A stretch of 64,000 nucleotides of DNA from Vibrio viridaestus (lineage in GTDB: Bacteria > Pseudomonadota > Gammaproteobacteria > Enterobacterales > Vibrionaceae). Under the pieces are notes generated by a model, which did not search any database, was not told the DNA's origin, and saw only the letters and a list, made by a program, of their open reading frames with translations. The position numbers and the translations under genes were made by a program. The DNA lies in assembly GCF_003856525.1 (NCBI RefSeq), contig NZ_RJVQ01000009.1, positions 62,001-126,000 on the forward strand, given 5' to 3'. Of the stretch, positions 26,095 to 34,968 are shown piece by piece (within the stretch, counting starts at the first letter, position 1; each line of letters opens with the position of its first letter).

Positions 26095-26958
26095 TTATCC
26101 AATAGCCTGTGTAAATAAACAATATTGTCTATAGGATGAAGAAATGTCTGGTAACTGCCCTTTTACCATTTGTGACACTGTATCGACTTTATCAAACCCA
26201 CACTCTGATAAATAGCTTGCGATCTCAAGGGAATAAGCATCAATATCAAGACGAACAAACTGTCCATCAGCACAGTGCAACAATTCGCTAATGAGCGCTA
26301 GCGCATTCGTTTCACTTTCTGCAACGACAGGGCCAATCGCAAACCCTCTTCCAAAAGGACGATAGCACGCAAACCCTTTGACCAAACCCTCGGATTCCAG
26401 GACTTTTATCGATGACGATTCTTTTACCATTAATTCACTAATATCATCGCGATTCATATCCATTGCCACGTTCATAAGTCGTTTCAGTACCGAGATATCA
26501 GTTGTAGTGAGGTCGCGTAATTCGAGATTATCGACCGTAACCAACCGAAGTTGTTCAACATTGACCGTAGTTTGATACTGTTCAATCACTCGATAATCGA
26601 CGAATCCCAACTTTTCATAAAGTGGTTTTCCCATCACTGTAGCGGTCAAATAAAGGTTTGTTCCTGGTGTAACAATGTCCATTACCGCTTCCATCATACG
26701 ACGACCAAGTCCGCGTCCTTGATATTCATTAGCGATGACGACTAATCCAACAGAGGCAAATTTACCCTGTGGAACAAGACATGCGGTTCCGATGACCTTT
26801 CCTGCATCCTCCATCACTAGGGATGGCCCTAACGACACAATCTGCTGCCAATCCTCAAGACGATGCGGCCACTTAAGATCCAAGGTCATTGCATGAGCTG
26901 CTGACAGGTCATTAGGGAGGAGATTGCGAATATTAAAGTTATGGGAGGAATATTTCAT
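26095..26958 (-). CDS. GNAT acetyltransferase with a C-terminal second domain
   Basis: A 287-aa protein. The first half is a GNAT domain with the acetyl-CoA loop ANEYQGRGLGRRMMEAVMD. The second half looks like the Acetyltransf_18-type extension seen in a subset of GNAT proteins (RPFGRGFAIGPVVAE). The substrate is unknown. The start is ATG 26958, preceded by GGAG at 6 bases; an upstream in-frame start at 27000 has no ribosome site. Confidence 0.8.
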   Translation of the reverse strand: MKYSSHNFNIRNLLPNDLSAAHAMTLDLKWPHRLEDWQQIVSLGPSLVMEDAGKVIGTACLVPQGKFASVGLVVIANEYQGRGLGRRMMEAVMDIVTPGTNLYLTATVMGKPLYEKLGFVDYRVIEQYQTTVNVEQLRLVTVDNLELRDLTTTDISVLKRLMNVAMDMNRDDISELMVKESSSIKVLESEGLVKGFACYRPFGRGFAIGPVVAESETNALALISELLHCADGQFVRLDIDAYSLEIASYLSECGFDKVDTVSQMVKGQLPDISSSYRQYCLFTQAIG

Positions 26959-27363
26959 GACGACTCCAAACATGCTTAGTACGTACAAAAACAATATCAA
27001 AACCTAATACAACATCTAACAGCAGAATATTGCGTACGATACAAACTTAGCTCTGTAAGATAAAACAATCCTTGTGCTCTAGTCACTAATACCATCAATA
27101 TAGCTTACCTCAAAAAAAACTAACCTACTGAAAATTAGATGTAATTTAAAAATCATTAGGCTTATATCAATAAGTTACCACTAACATTACCTATATTTGT
27201 CAAAGCCAAATAAGCTGCTGTTCACTCTCATAATTAAACATATTCCTGCTTCTAAATACAGGAATTAAACGATATCTGCTGCTCGATTGTGATGTAATGA
27301 ATTTGAAAGGAAATTGATAACAATACGTTTCCATTTTGTTACTTTTGTTTAAGGATGAATCTC
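26959..27363. other. Divergent intergenic region with one inverted repeat
   Basis: About 400 bp between two divergent genes. It is AT-rich and has no ORF I would support. One element stands out: ATTCCTG at 27242-27248 and CAGGAAT at 27259-27265, a perfect 7-bp inverted repeat with a 10-bp spacer, about 100 bp before the HAD gene. That is a plausible operator for the catabolic operon starting at 27364. No clear promoter hexamers were seen. Confidence 0.4.
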
Positions 27364-28038
27364 ATGAGTACATTAAAACCCAAATACATCACTTTCGACT
27401 GCTACGGTACACTCATCAAAATGGAATTTGCCATCATGGCAAGAAAAATGTTTCAAGACCGCATATCTTCCGAAAAAATGGAGGCATTCGTAAAAGACTT
27501 TTATAAATACCGTCTTGATGAAGTACTTAACCCATGGCAGCCATACGATGTCGTTTTGAAAAACTCTCTAGAGAGAACTTGTAAACGCTGGGGATTAGCC
27601 TTTCATGAAGAAGAAGGACAAGCATTTTATGAAGCAGTACCTACCTGGGGACCGCATCCAGATGTAACTTCTGGTCTCGCCCGACTAGCCAAAGAGTTTC
27701 CACTTGTGATTTACTCTAATGCTGCGGATGAGCAAATAATGTCAAACGTTGAGCAACTAGGAGCACCATTCCATCGAGTTTTCACAGCAGAGGAAGCAAA
27801 GGTATATAAACCTCGCCTCGCCGCTTTCGAGTATATGTTAGATAACCTAGGATGTAATCCTGAAGATATCCTTCACGTATCATCCAGTTTTCGCTATGAC
27901 CTTTTCCCTGCGGATGATATGGGGATAAAAAACAAAGCATTTATCGCACGTGGCCATGATGCGCCAGCAAATAGTAGTTATTCCTACAATCAATTAACAG
28001 ATATCAATGCTCTCGCTGATTTCCTAGGTCTTGAATAA
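27364..28038 (+). CDS. HAD-superfamily hydrolase, haloacid dehalogenase type II-like
   Basis: A 224-aa HAD hydrolase. Nucleophile D12 lies in FDCYGTLIK, motif II serine in LVIYSNAADE, motif III lysine in VYKPRLAAFEY and motif IV in SSFRYDLFPADDMG. The pattern fits type II 2-haloacid dehalogenases, though many relatives act on other substrates. The start is ATG 27364, nine bases after AAGGA; the ATG at 27355 directly abuts the ribosome site. It opens an operon with a flavin oxidoreductase and a peptide-type ABC transporter. Confidence 0.83.
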   Translation: MSTLKPKYITFDCYGTLIKMEFAIMARKMFQDRISSEKMEAFVKDFYKYRLDEVLNPWQPYDVVLKNSLERTCKRWGLAFHEEEGQAFYEAVPTWGPHPDVTSGLARLAKEFPLVIYSNAADEQIMSNVEQLGAPFHRVFTAEEAKVYKPRLAAFEYMLDNLGCNPEDILHVSSSFRYDLFPADDMGIKNKAFIARGHDAPANSSYSYNQLTDINALADFLGLE

Positions 28039-28060
28039 CATAATTAAGCGAGGAGTTATC

Positions 28061-29335
28061 ATGATCAACAAATCTTACTGGATCGATACAAAACCCGCAT
28101 TCATGTCCTCAATGCGGGAACTTGGTCAAAGTCACTACGACGTTGTAATAGTTGGTGGTGGGCTTACAGGACTGTCAGCAGCATTGACGCTTGCCAAGCA
28201 AGGGGCTTCTGTTGCGCTATTTGAAGCAACCAATATTATGGAGCATGCCTCAGGGCAAAATGGCGGACAATGTAGCACTGGCGTGGTTCAAGACTTTGGA
28301 ACTCTCGCCCATTCGCTCGGTATGGAAAAAGCTAAACGTTATTACAACGCTTACTCTAATGCTGTCGATAACTTACGCCAAGTAATACAAAGTGAGGAAA
28401 TCGAATGTGAAGTGAGAGAAAGCGGTAAGCTCAAATTAGCCTCTAAGCCTGCTCATGCCGAAAAAATCTATAAAACGTACGAACTAGTCAAAAGTGAAGT
28501 AGATGAAAACATAGCGTTTTTTGATGAAAATACCATAAAAAGTGAAATTAATTCCGACCTATTCCATGGTGGAATGTTACAACGTAATGGGTTTCAACTT
28601 CATGTAGGAAAACTTGGTATTGGTATGGCCCATAGTGCGTCTAAATATGGTGCTCATATTTATGAAAACAATCCAGTACAAAGTATAAAAAATAATGGTA
28701 ATCAATTTACGGTAGAGACTCCCAAAGGGAAAATAACAGCGAAGGACGTGGTTATAGCCAGTGGTATTAGTCAATATGGTCCACTCGGTTGGTTCCGTCG
28801 CCGAATTATTCCAGTTGGAAGTTTTATCATAATGACAGAAGAAATCGATCGGCAAATAATAGACAACTTGATGCCTAACAAACGTTCTTATGTCACAAGC
28901 AAGAATATCGGTAACTACTTCCGCGTCATGGGCGAAAATCGTCTTCTCTTTGGAGGCCGTGTCAGATTTGCGTCCTCTGATCCTAAATCCGATGCCATAA
29001 GTGGCGATATGTTGATTAAGACAATGAGTGATATGTTCCCAATACTCAAAGGAGTCAGAGCAACACATTGCTGGGGAGGTCTAATCGATATGACACAAAA
29101 TCGCCTTCCAAAAGCAGGGCAGCGCAAAGGCATGTTTTATTCTATGGGCTATAGCGGACACGGCGTACAAATGTCCACGTATATGGGACATCAGCTTGCG
29201 TTAATGGTGGGTGGTGATACAAACGCCAACCCATGGAACCAAGAGTCTTGGCATGCAATACCAGCATATACAGGAAAACCATGGTTTTTACCTATGGTAG
29301 GGGCGTACTACAAATTACAAGATTATTTACATTAA
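28061..29335 (+). CDS. FAD-dependent amine oxidoreductase (DAO/PuuB-like)
   Basis: Flavoprotein of 424 aa. It has the dinucleotide-binding YDVVIVGGGLTGLSAALTLA near residue 27, the ASGQNGGQ loop, and the C-terminal FAD motif GMFYSMGYSGHGV. The arrangement matches the DAO superfamily members related to gamma-glutamylputrescine oxidase (PuuB), which oxidise an amine to an aldehyde with H2O2 or quinone as sink. The start is ATG 28061 after GAGGAG. A GabD-type aldehyde dehydrogenase at the end of the same operon would take the product onward. Confidence 0.82.
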   Translation: MINKSYWIDTKPAFMSSMRELGQSHYDVVIVGGGLTGLSAALTLAKQGASVALFEATNIMEHASGQNGGQCSTGVVQDFGTLAHSLGMEKAKRYYNAYSNAVDNLRQVIQSEEIECEVRESGKLKLASKPAHAEKIYKTYELVKSEVDENIAFFDENTIKSEINSDLFHGGMLQRNGFQLHVGKLGIGMAHSASKYGAHIYENNPVQSIKNNGNQFTVETPKGKITAKDVVIASGISQYGPLGWFRRRIIPVGSFIIMTEEIDRQIIDNLMPNKRSYVTSKNIGNYFRVMGENRLLFGGRVRFASSDPKSDAISGDMLIKTMSDMFPILKGVRATHCWGGLIDMTQNRLPKAGQRKGMFYSMGYSGHGVQMSTYMGHQLALMVGGDTNANPWNQESWHAIPAYTGKPWFLPMVGAYYKLQDYLH

Positions 29336-29386
29336 TCAGCAAAATCACTAATCACACAAATCGTAATATCGAAGGGATGCCATATT

Positions 29387-31018
29387 ATGAAAGATCAAAA
29401 GATTATTACTGGTCAAGAATGTATTAACGACTTCGAACGTTTAACTCGACAAGGTCGCTCTCGCAGAAGTTTATTGAAATCTCTAGGCGCAGCAGGGCTG
29501 GTATTGGCGGCCTCAGGAACAGCTATTTCTCCATTTAACGTGTTTGCCCAAGATGAAGGAAAGTCAACATCTAACCTAGGTAAACCAGGAGGAAAAATCA
29601 AAGTTGCTAGTCTCTCAATCTCTACCGCAGATACACTTGACCCGGCTAAAGGTGCGTTTTCAACCGACTATACCCGCCATTATATGGTCTACAACGGTTT
29701 AACAAAATTTGATGATCAGTTAGTTCCTCATCTAGAACTGGCTGAAAGTATCGAGAATGATCAAGCTACTGTTTGGCATGTTAAGTTAAAGAAGGGAATT
29801 TCATTTCACGATGGCAAAGAATTAACTGCCGATGACGTTGTGTTCTCATTAAACCGTCACAAAGATCCAGTTACAGCCTCAAAAGTGATGGGACTTGCAA
29901 AGCAAATCAAGTCAGTTGAAGCCACAAATAAATACGAAGTAACAATTACGCTGGAAGGCCCGAATGCGGAGTTTCCTTCTATTTTAGCAATCTCACATAT
30001 GCTTATTGTTCCTGCTAACGTGACTGATTTCAACAAGGGAATTGGTACTGGACCATTTAAGCTTGCAGAATTTAAACCCGGGATAACAACTGTTGTAACA
30101 AAAAATGAAAATTACTGGAAACCAGGTTTACCCTACCTTGACCAAGTTGAGTTATTCGCAATCGCAGATGAACCGTCACGTGTGAATGCTCTTCTTTCGG
30201 GTGAAGTTCACGTAATAAGTGAAGTAAACCCTCGCTCGACTGATCGTATCGAATCCAGTTCCGGACACGAGTTTATAAATGTACCTTCAGGTAACTATAC
30301 CGATCTAATTGTGCGCCAAGATATGATGCCAGGTAAAAGTGCCGACTTTACAGAAGGTATGAAATTGCTAATGGATAGAGAGCAGATCAAATCGGCAATA
30401 TTTCAAGACTTTGCCACTATAGGGAATGATACACCGATCGCGCCTGGAGCAAGATACTATAACTCAGATCTAAAACAACGCTCATTTGACCCAGATAAAG
30501 CGAAATTCTTAATTAAAAAAGCGGGATTTGCCGATGCAAAAATCCCATTGGTTGCATCAAATGCAGCAGCAGGATCGGTCGATATCGCTGTATTGATGCA
30601 GCAATCTGCTGCCAAAGTAGGAATTAAACTCGATGTACAAACCAAATCAATCGATGGTTATTGGTCAAATCACTGGGCAAAACATCCTTTGAGCTTTGGT
30701 AATATCAATGCTCGTCCGAGTGCTGACATTATATTCTCCCAATTTTTCTTATCTTCGGCAGCATGGAATGAATCCCATTGGAAAAATACAGCCTTCGATA
30801 AATTACTAATTGATGCACGAAAGGAAACGGATGAATCCAGACGAGCACAAATGTATGCCGAGATGCAAACTTTAGTACATGACAATAGTGGTATTGGCGT
30901 TCCAATATTCATCAGCAAAATCGATGGTATTGACTCCCGTTTAAAAGGATACGGTACTAACCCACTGGGTAGCTTTATGGGGTACATGTTTGCAGAGAAA
31001 GTATGGCTTGATGCCTAA
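29387..31018 (+). CDS. ABC transporter substrate-binding protein, peptide/Dpp type, Tat-exported
   Basis: A 543-aa SBP family 5 protein. The N-terminus carries a twin-arginine signal (SRRSLLKSLG followed by AAGLVLAASGTA), so it is exported folded, unusual but not rare for this family. The mature part shows the signature region FHDGKELTADDVVFSLNRH and GTGPFKLAEF. Ligands of this family include peptides, opines, nickel and glycosides. Neighbouring deacylase and amine oxidase genes suggest an acylated or peptide-like amine. A terminator follows at 31048, partly separating it from the permeases. Confidence 0.9.
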   Translation: MKDQKIITGQECINDFERLTRQGRSRRSLLKSLGAAGLVLAASGTAISPFNVFAQDEGKSTSNLGKPGGKIKVASLSISTADTLDPAKGAFSTDYTRHYMVYNGLTKFDDQLVPHLELAESIENDQATVWHVKLKKGISFHDGKELTADDVVFSLNRHKDPVTASKVMGLAKQIKSVEATNKYEVTITLEGPNAEFPSILAISHMLIVPANVTDFNKGIGTGPFKLAEFKPGITTVVTKNENYWKPGLPYLDQVELFAIADEPSRVNALLSGEVHVISEVNPRSTDRIESSSGHEFINVPSGNYTDLIVRQDMMPGKSADFTEGMKLLMDREQIKSAIFQDFATIGNDTPIAPGARYYNSDLKQRSFDPDKAKFLIKKAGFADAKIPLVASNAAAGSVDIAVLMQQSAAKVGIKLDVQTKSIDGYWSNHWAKHPLSFGNINARPSADIIFSQFFLSSAAWNESHWKNTAFDKLLIDARKETDESRRAQMYAEMQTLVHDNSGIGVPIFISKIDGIDSRLKGYGTNPLGSFMGYMFAEKVWLDA

Positions 31019-31047
31019 CCATACCTAATCTTAAGAATAAATGGATT

Positions 31048-31076
31048 GCAACGGTGTTCAACCGTTGCCTTTTTTC
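31048..31076 (+). terminator. Intra-operon terminator between binding protein and permease genes
   Basis: GCAACGGT and ACCGTTGC form a perfect 8-bp stem with a 5-nt loop, followed by CTTTTTTTC. Partial termination here would give more binding protein than membrane components, a common arrangement in ABC operons. Confidence 0.85.
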
Positions 31077-31091
31077 AGAAAGAGGATGTGT

Positions 31092-32051
31092 ATGAATAAC
31101 ACTATTTTACTTTTAGTACTTCGTCGCTTGCTCAGTGCTTCGTTGACACTATTTTTGGTTTCAATTGTGGTATTTGCTATAACCAATATTCTGCCAGGTG
31201 ATGCGGCACAGCAAATTTTAGGGCAGTTCGCAATGCCAGAGCAGGTAGCAGCGCTAAGATCCCAACTCGGTTTAGACCAGCCTCCAGTAATACGTTATTT
31301 TCACTGGTTATTAACCCTGCTTTCAGGGGATCTCGGGCAGTCTTTTGCTAATAATATGCCCGTAAGTCAACTACTTGATGGCAGATTAAGCAATACCTTA
31401 ATGCTAGCTGCTAGCACATCACTTGTATCTGTTCCTATTGCACTAATTCTCGGGATCACTGCTGCTATATATCGAAATGGTAAACTCGATAAATGTCTTA
31501 ACACGGTGACGCTAGCTTTGGTCGCGGTACCTGAGTTTCTTGTCGCAACTATAGCAGTACTCATTTTTGCAGTACGACTACACTGGTTCTCAGCCATCTC
31601 ATATGGAGGAGCCGGCGAAACACTTCTAGATTTTCTTCGCTCGTACACTCTACCAGTGATGACACTATGTTTTGTCATTACAGCTCAGATGGCAAGAATG
31701 ACTCGTGCAGCCATGGTAGATGAACTAAGTACAAGCTACATTGAAATGGCGCGATTAAAAGGCTTATCTACTTTAAGAATTAGTTTACGTCACGCTCTTC
31801 CTAACGCAGTCGGACCGATAGCCAATGCAGTAGCATTAAGTCTCTCCTATTTATTCGGTGGTGTAGTCATTGTTGAGGCTATTTTTAACTTTCCGGGTGT
31901 CGCCGGCTTAATGGTCGATGCGGTGACAAATAGAGATATCGCGTTAATACAAGCATGCACCATGTTGTTTTGTTCGGGATATCTTGTTTTGATTCTTATA
32001 TCAGATCTCATCGCCATCGTTTTTAATCCTCGCTTAAGGAGTAAAGTATGA
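31092..32051 (+). CDS. ABC transporter permease, DppB type
   Basis: A 319-aa inner-membrane permease with about six helices. Family segments are NILPGDAAQQILGQ, LRSQLGLDQPPVIRYFHW, GDLGQSF and the EAA-like loop IEMARLKGLSTLRISLRHAL. The start is ATG 31092, six bases after AGAAAGAGG. A longer frame from 31041 runs through the terminator stem and is rejected. It overlaps the next permease gene by 4 bp. Confidence 0.9.
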   Translation: MNNTILLLVLRRLLSASLTLFLVSIVVFAITNILPGDAAQQILGQFAMPEQVAALRSQLGLDQPPVIRYFHWLLTLLSGDLGQSFANNMPVSQLLDGRLSNTLMLAASTSLVSVPIALILGITAAIYRNGKLDKCLNTVTLALVAVPEFLVATIAVLIFAVRLHWFSAISYGGAGETLLDFLRSYTLPVMTLCFVITAQMARMTRAAMVDELSTSYIEMARLKGLSTLRISLRHALPNAVGPIANAVALSLSYLFGGVVIVEAIFNFPGVAGLMVDAVTNRDIALIQACTMLFCSGYLVLILISDLIAIVFNPRLRSKV

Positions 32052-32881
32052 GTATGGGTATGTCTAGGACAAAAGATGCAATTCGATGCGTCTTGAATAA
32101 ACCAAGCATTATCGTCTGTTTACTCTGTTTTGCATTAGCTTTATTTGGCCCATTATTGGCACCTCATGATGTCGGTGAAGTCGTCAGTAAAACCATCTTT
32201 GCTCCAATGAGTAGTGACTTTCTTCTTGGCACGGATTATTTAGGCCGTGACAACTTAAGTCGAATTCTAAATGCCATTCGATACACTGTAGGGCTATCCC
32301 TATTTTCTGCAATATTAGCATCGGCATTAGGAACATTCATCGCGCTCATCGTAGTAATGTCACCTCGCTGGATAGAAGAAGTAACGATACGTATTGCAGA
32401 CGCCCTAATTTCTATACCGAGTAAAATGATGGCATTGGTTATCGTGGCTGGTTTTAGCTCCTCAGTCCACTTACTAATAATAACCGCTGTTATTGCCTAC
32501 GCTCCGGGGGCATTTCGCATAGCCTATAGCCTAGCTATAGGTCAGTGTGAACTAGAATACGTACAAGTAGCACGAATTCGCGGTGAAAGCGCGTTATATA
32601 TAGCAACAAGGGAAATTCTACCTAATATTCTCAACCCGGTCCTCGCGGACTTTGGACTGCGTTTTGTTTTTATTGTGTTGTTACTAAGTGGTTTAAGTTT
32701 TCTTGGGTTAGGGGTCCAACCACCAAATGCTGATTTAGGTTCTTTGGTAAGAGAAAATATCGGAGGACTCAGTGAAGGAGCCGTGGCACTTATCGCCCCA
32801 GCTGTGACTATCGGTATTCTTACCGTCGCAGTTAATTTGGTTATCGATCGAATTTCAGAACAACGTAACAGCCGTTATTAA
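32048..32881 (+). CDS. ABC transporter permease, DppC type
   Basis: Second permease, 277 aa, with the DppC hallmark LLGTDYLGRDNLSRIL near residue 56, an EAA-type loop YVQVARIRGESALYIATREI and GLSFLGLGVQPPNADLG. It starts within the last codons of the preceding gene, with AAGGAG at good distance. Together they form the heterodimeric channel. Confidence 0.9.
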   Translation: MSMGMSRTKDAIRCVLNKPSIIVCLLCFALALFGPLLAPHDVGEVVSKTIFAPMSSDFLLGTDYLGRDNLSRILNAIRYTVGLSLFSAILASALGTFIALIVVMSPRWIEEVTIRIADALISIPSKMMALVIVAGFSSSVHLLIITAVIAYAPGAFRIAYSLAIGQCELEYVQVARIRGESALYIATREILPNILNPVLADFGLRFVFIVLLLSGLSFLGLGVQPPNADLGSLVRENIGGLSEGAVALIAPAVTIGILTVAVNLVIDRISEQRNSRY

Positions 32882-32891
32882 GGAGAGTGCT

Positions 32892-34796
32892 ATGAGCGAA
32901 TTTATTCAAGTCAAAAATTTAGGTATTAGCGCACTTCAAGAAGACCAAATCGTAGACATCGTAAAAGATGTTAGTTTTACTCTTGAAAAAGGAAAGGTAT
33001 TAGCTCTTATTGGTGAATCTGGATCGGGTAAAACAACCATCGCACTATCGTTAATGGGATTTACTAAACCTGGTTGTATGTTCAAGCAGGGCCAAGTGTG
33101 GATCGGTAACGATAACTTACTCGATGCGTCAGAAAAGCAATTAAGGGCTTGGCGTGGAAAACGAATTACATATATCGCACAAAGTGCAGCCGCAGCATTT
33201 AACCCCAGTAAAAGGCTAATCGATCAAGTTATCGAAACTGCGTTATTGCATAAGTTAGAATCAAGAACCCGATTAATAAAGAAATCCAAACAGTTATTTA
33301 AAGAACTCGCGTTACCCAATCCTGATGACATAGGGCAACGATATCCTCATGAAGTATCTGGAGGTCAATTACAGCGCATAATGGCTGCTATGGCCCTAAT
33401 CGTCGATCCGGAAGTTGTTATTCTTGATGAACCAACAACAGCTTTAGACGTGACAACTCAAGTAGAAGTTTTACAGGTGTTCCGTAAAGTGGTGCAAGAG
33501 AGGAACGTTACTGCCGTGTATGTTTCTCATGACCTCGCGGTTGTCTCTCAGGTAGCAGATAAAGTCATTGTATTGAATCAAGGAGAAATAAAGGAAACTG
33601 ATAAAATAGAAACAATTATCACAACTCCTTCTCATCCATATACTTTACAGTTAATGGATGCAGCGCAGCCGTTCAAGCCAGATACTCAAGAAGTTTCAAG
33701 ATGTGTTGATACTTCGAAAAATAAACCTCAACCATTAATGAGCGTAAGAAAATTAGTCGCTGGGTATGGAAAAAAAAGCAGTAATGGTATGCCTGAACAC
33801 CCAGTTTTGGACGATATCAATTTTAATCTCTACCCAGGTCAGGCTATTGGAATTATCGGGGAATCCGGTTCGGGTAAATCTACATTGGCCAAAACTCTTG
33901 TCGGCCTACTTCCAGCAGCGCTGGGGACGATAAAATATCAAGGTAATGAACTACCAGCAAAGTTATCTCAACGAGCAAAAGAGCAATGCCGAAAAATTCA
34001 ACTCGTATTTCAAAGTGCTGATACAGCATTAAATCCCAAACACACTGTGAGGCAATTACTTGGCAGGCCCCTGCAATCTTATTTTCGTCTTAGCAAAAGC
34101 GAACAAAATAACCGGATAGCCGAATTGATTGACTTGGTCCAACTTCCCAAAGAAGTGATTGATCGTAAGCCGGATGCCCTCTCTGGAGGCCAAAAACAGC
34201 GAGTCAATTTAGCACGAGCGCTTGCTGCTGAGCCGGATATTATTATTTGTGATGAGGTGACATCAGCACTCGATACAGTTGTAGGTGCCGCAATCCTAAA
34301 ACTCCTCAATGATTTAAAAGACAGATTGGGTTTCTCCTATCTTTTTATTAGTCATGATATGAATAGTGTTCGTACTCTATGTGACGATGTAATCGTGTTG
34401 TACAAAGGTTCGCAAGTTCAAACATCACCGATAGAAGAACTTTATGACGGCCCTCTTCATCCTTATACATCGTTACTTATGGATTCCATCCCTGAAATGA
34501 ATACTCAATGGATAAATGAACCACGCATCGCAACAATAGCGATTGAAAAGATTACGACAGTCAAACATAAAGAAGTGTGTGCGTTTATTGATCGCTGTCC
34601 TAAGCGCATAGCAAACCTTTGTGACAGGGTCACACCCAGTAACCGTTCAATTAACAAGTACAATCATATTCTATGTCATTTGCACGATAAAACATTGCCT
34701 ACTTTAGGAACAGGAAAAGACACTGATAAAAAGCCACTCTCTTTAAACAATCTCCATGTTTTGTCAGAATATGATGCTAAGGAACGGTATGCATGA
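32892..34796 (+). CDS. Fused double ABC ATPase (DppD-DppF type)
   Basis: A 634-aa protein containing two complete ATPases. The first has Walker A GESGSGKTT (about residue 40), signature VSGGQLQR and Walker B VVILDEPTTALD. The second has GESGSGKST (about 324), LSGGQKQR and IIICDEVTSALD. Each carries an oligopeptide-type C-terminal region; the second has the cysteine-containing CAFIDRCPKR tail that in Opp/Dpp ATPases holds an iron-sulfur-like cluster motif. One gene thus replaces dppD and dppF. Its stop overlaps the start of a small ORF (ATGA). Confidence 0.92.
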   Translation: MSEFIQVKNLGISALQEDQIVDIVKDVSFTLEKGKVLALIGESGSGKTTIALSLMGFTKPGCMFKQGQVWIGNDNLLDASEKQLRAWRGKRITYIAQSAAAAFNPSKRLIDQVIETALLHKLESRTRLIKKSKQLFKELALPNPDDIGQRYPHEVSGGQLQRIMAAMALIVDPEVVILDEPTTALDVTTQVEVLQVFRKVVQERNVTAVYVSHDLAVVSQVADKVIVLNQGEIKETDKIETIITTPSHPYTLQLMDAAQPFKPDTQEVSRCVDTSKNKPQPLMSVRKLVAGYGKKSSNGMPEHPVLDDINFNLYPGQAIGIIGESGSGKSTLAKTLVGLLPAALGTIKYQGNELPAKLSQRAKEQCRKIQLVFQSADTALNPKHTVRQLLGRPLQSYFRLSKSEQNNRIAELIDLVQLPKEVIDRKPDALSGGQKQRVNLARALAAEPDIIICDEVTSALDTVVGAAILKLLNDLKDRLGFSYLFISHDMNSVRTLCDDVIVLYKGSQVQTSPIEELYDGPLHPYTSLLMDSIPEMNTQWINEPRIATIAIEKITTVKHKEVCAFIDRCPKRIANLCDRVTPSNRSINKYNHILCHLHDKTLPTLGTGKDTDKKPLSLNNLHVLSEYDAKERYA

Positions 34797-34966
34797 ATAA
34801 AGTTCTGAAAGATACATTTTCATTTCCTGTACACGCTCAACAATTAGGGCAAATCATCGATGATTGGAAAACAAATTGTGAATTCGTAGGTGTAGACTAT
34901 CAGCTTATTTCCAGAGAAAAGACATACGTCCTCGAACTCAAACTACTTCTAGAACGATTACAATAA
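34793..34966 (+). CDS. Small protein of unknown function, 57 aa
   Basis: Its ATG overlaps the stop of the ABC ATPase (ATGA) and its stop lies 2 bp before the M20 deacylase gene, filling the gap between them exactly. The product is mixed charged, without signal or membrane segment, and ends in a likely helix (KTYVLELKLLLERLQ). A single Trp and Cys lie in WKTNCEF. I do not recognise it. Tight coupling on both sides supports a real gene, possibly an accessory of the transporter or deacylase. Confidence 0.6.
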   Translation: MNKVLKDTFSFPVHAQQLGQIIDDWKTNCEFVGVDYQLISREKTYVLELKLLLERLQ

Positions 34967-34968
34967 CT

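Noticed and set aside
25919-26122. A 67-codon minus-strand frame between the acetyltransferase and the EamA gene
   Set aside because: It runs through the terminator stem at 26023-26075 and has no ribosome site.
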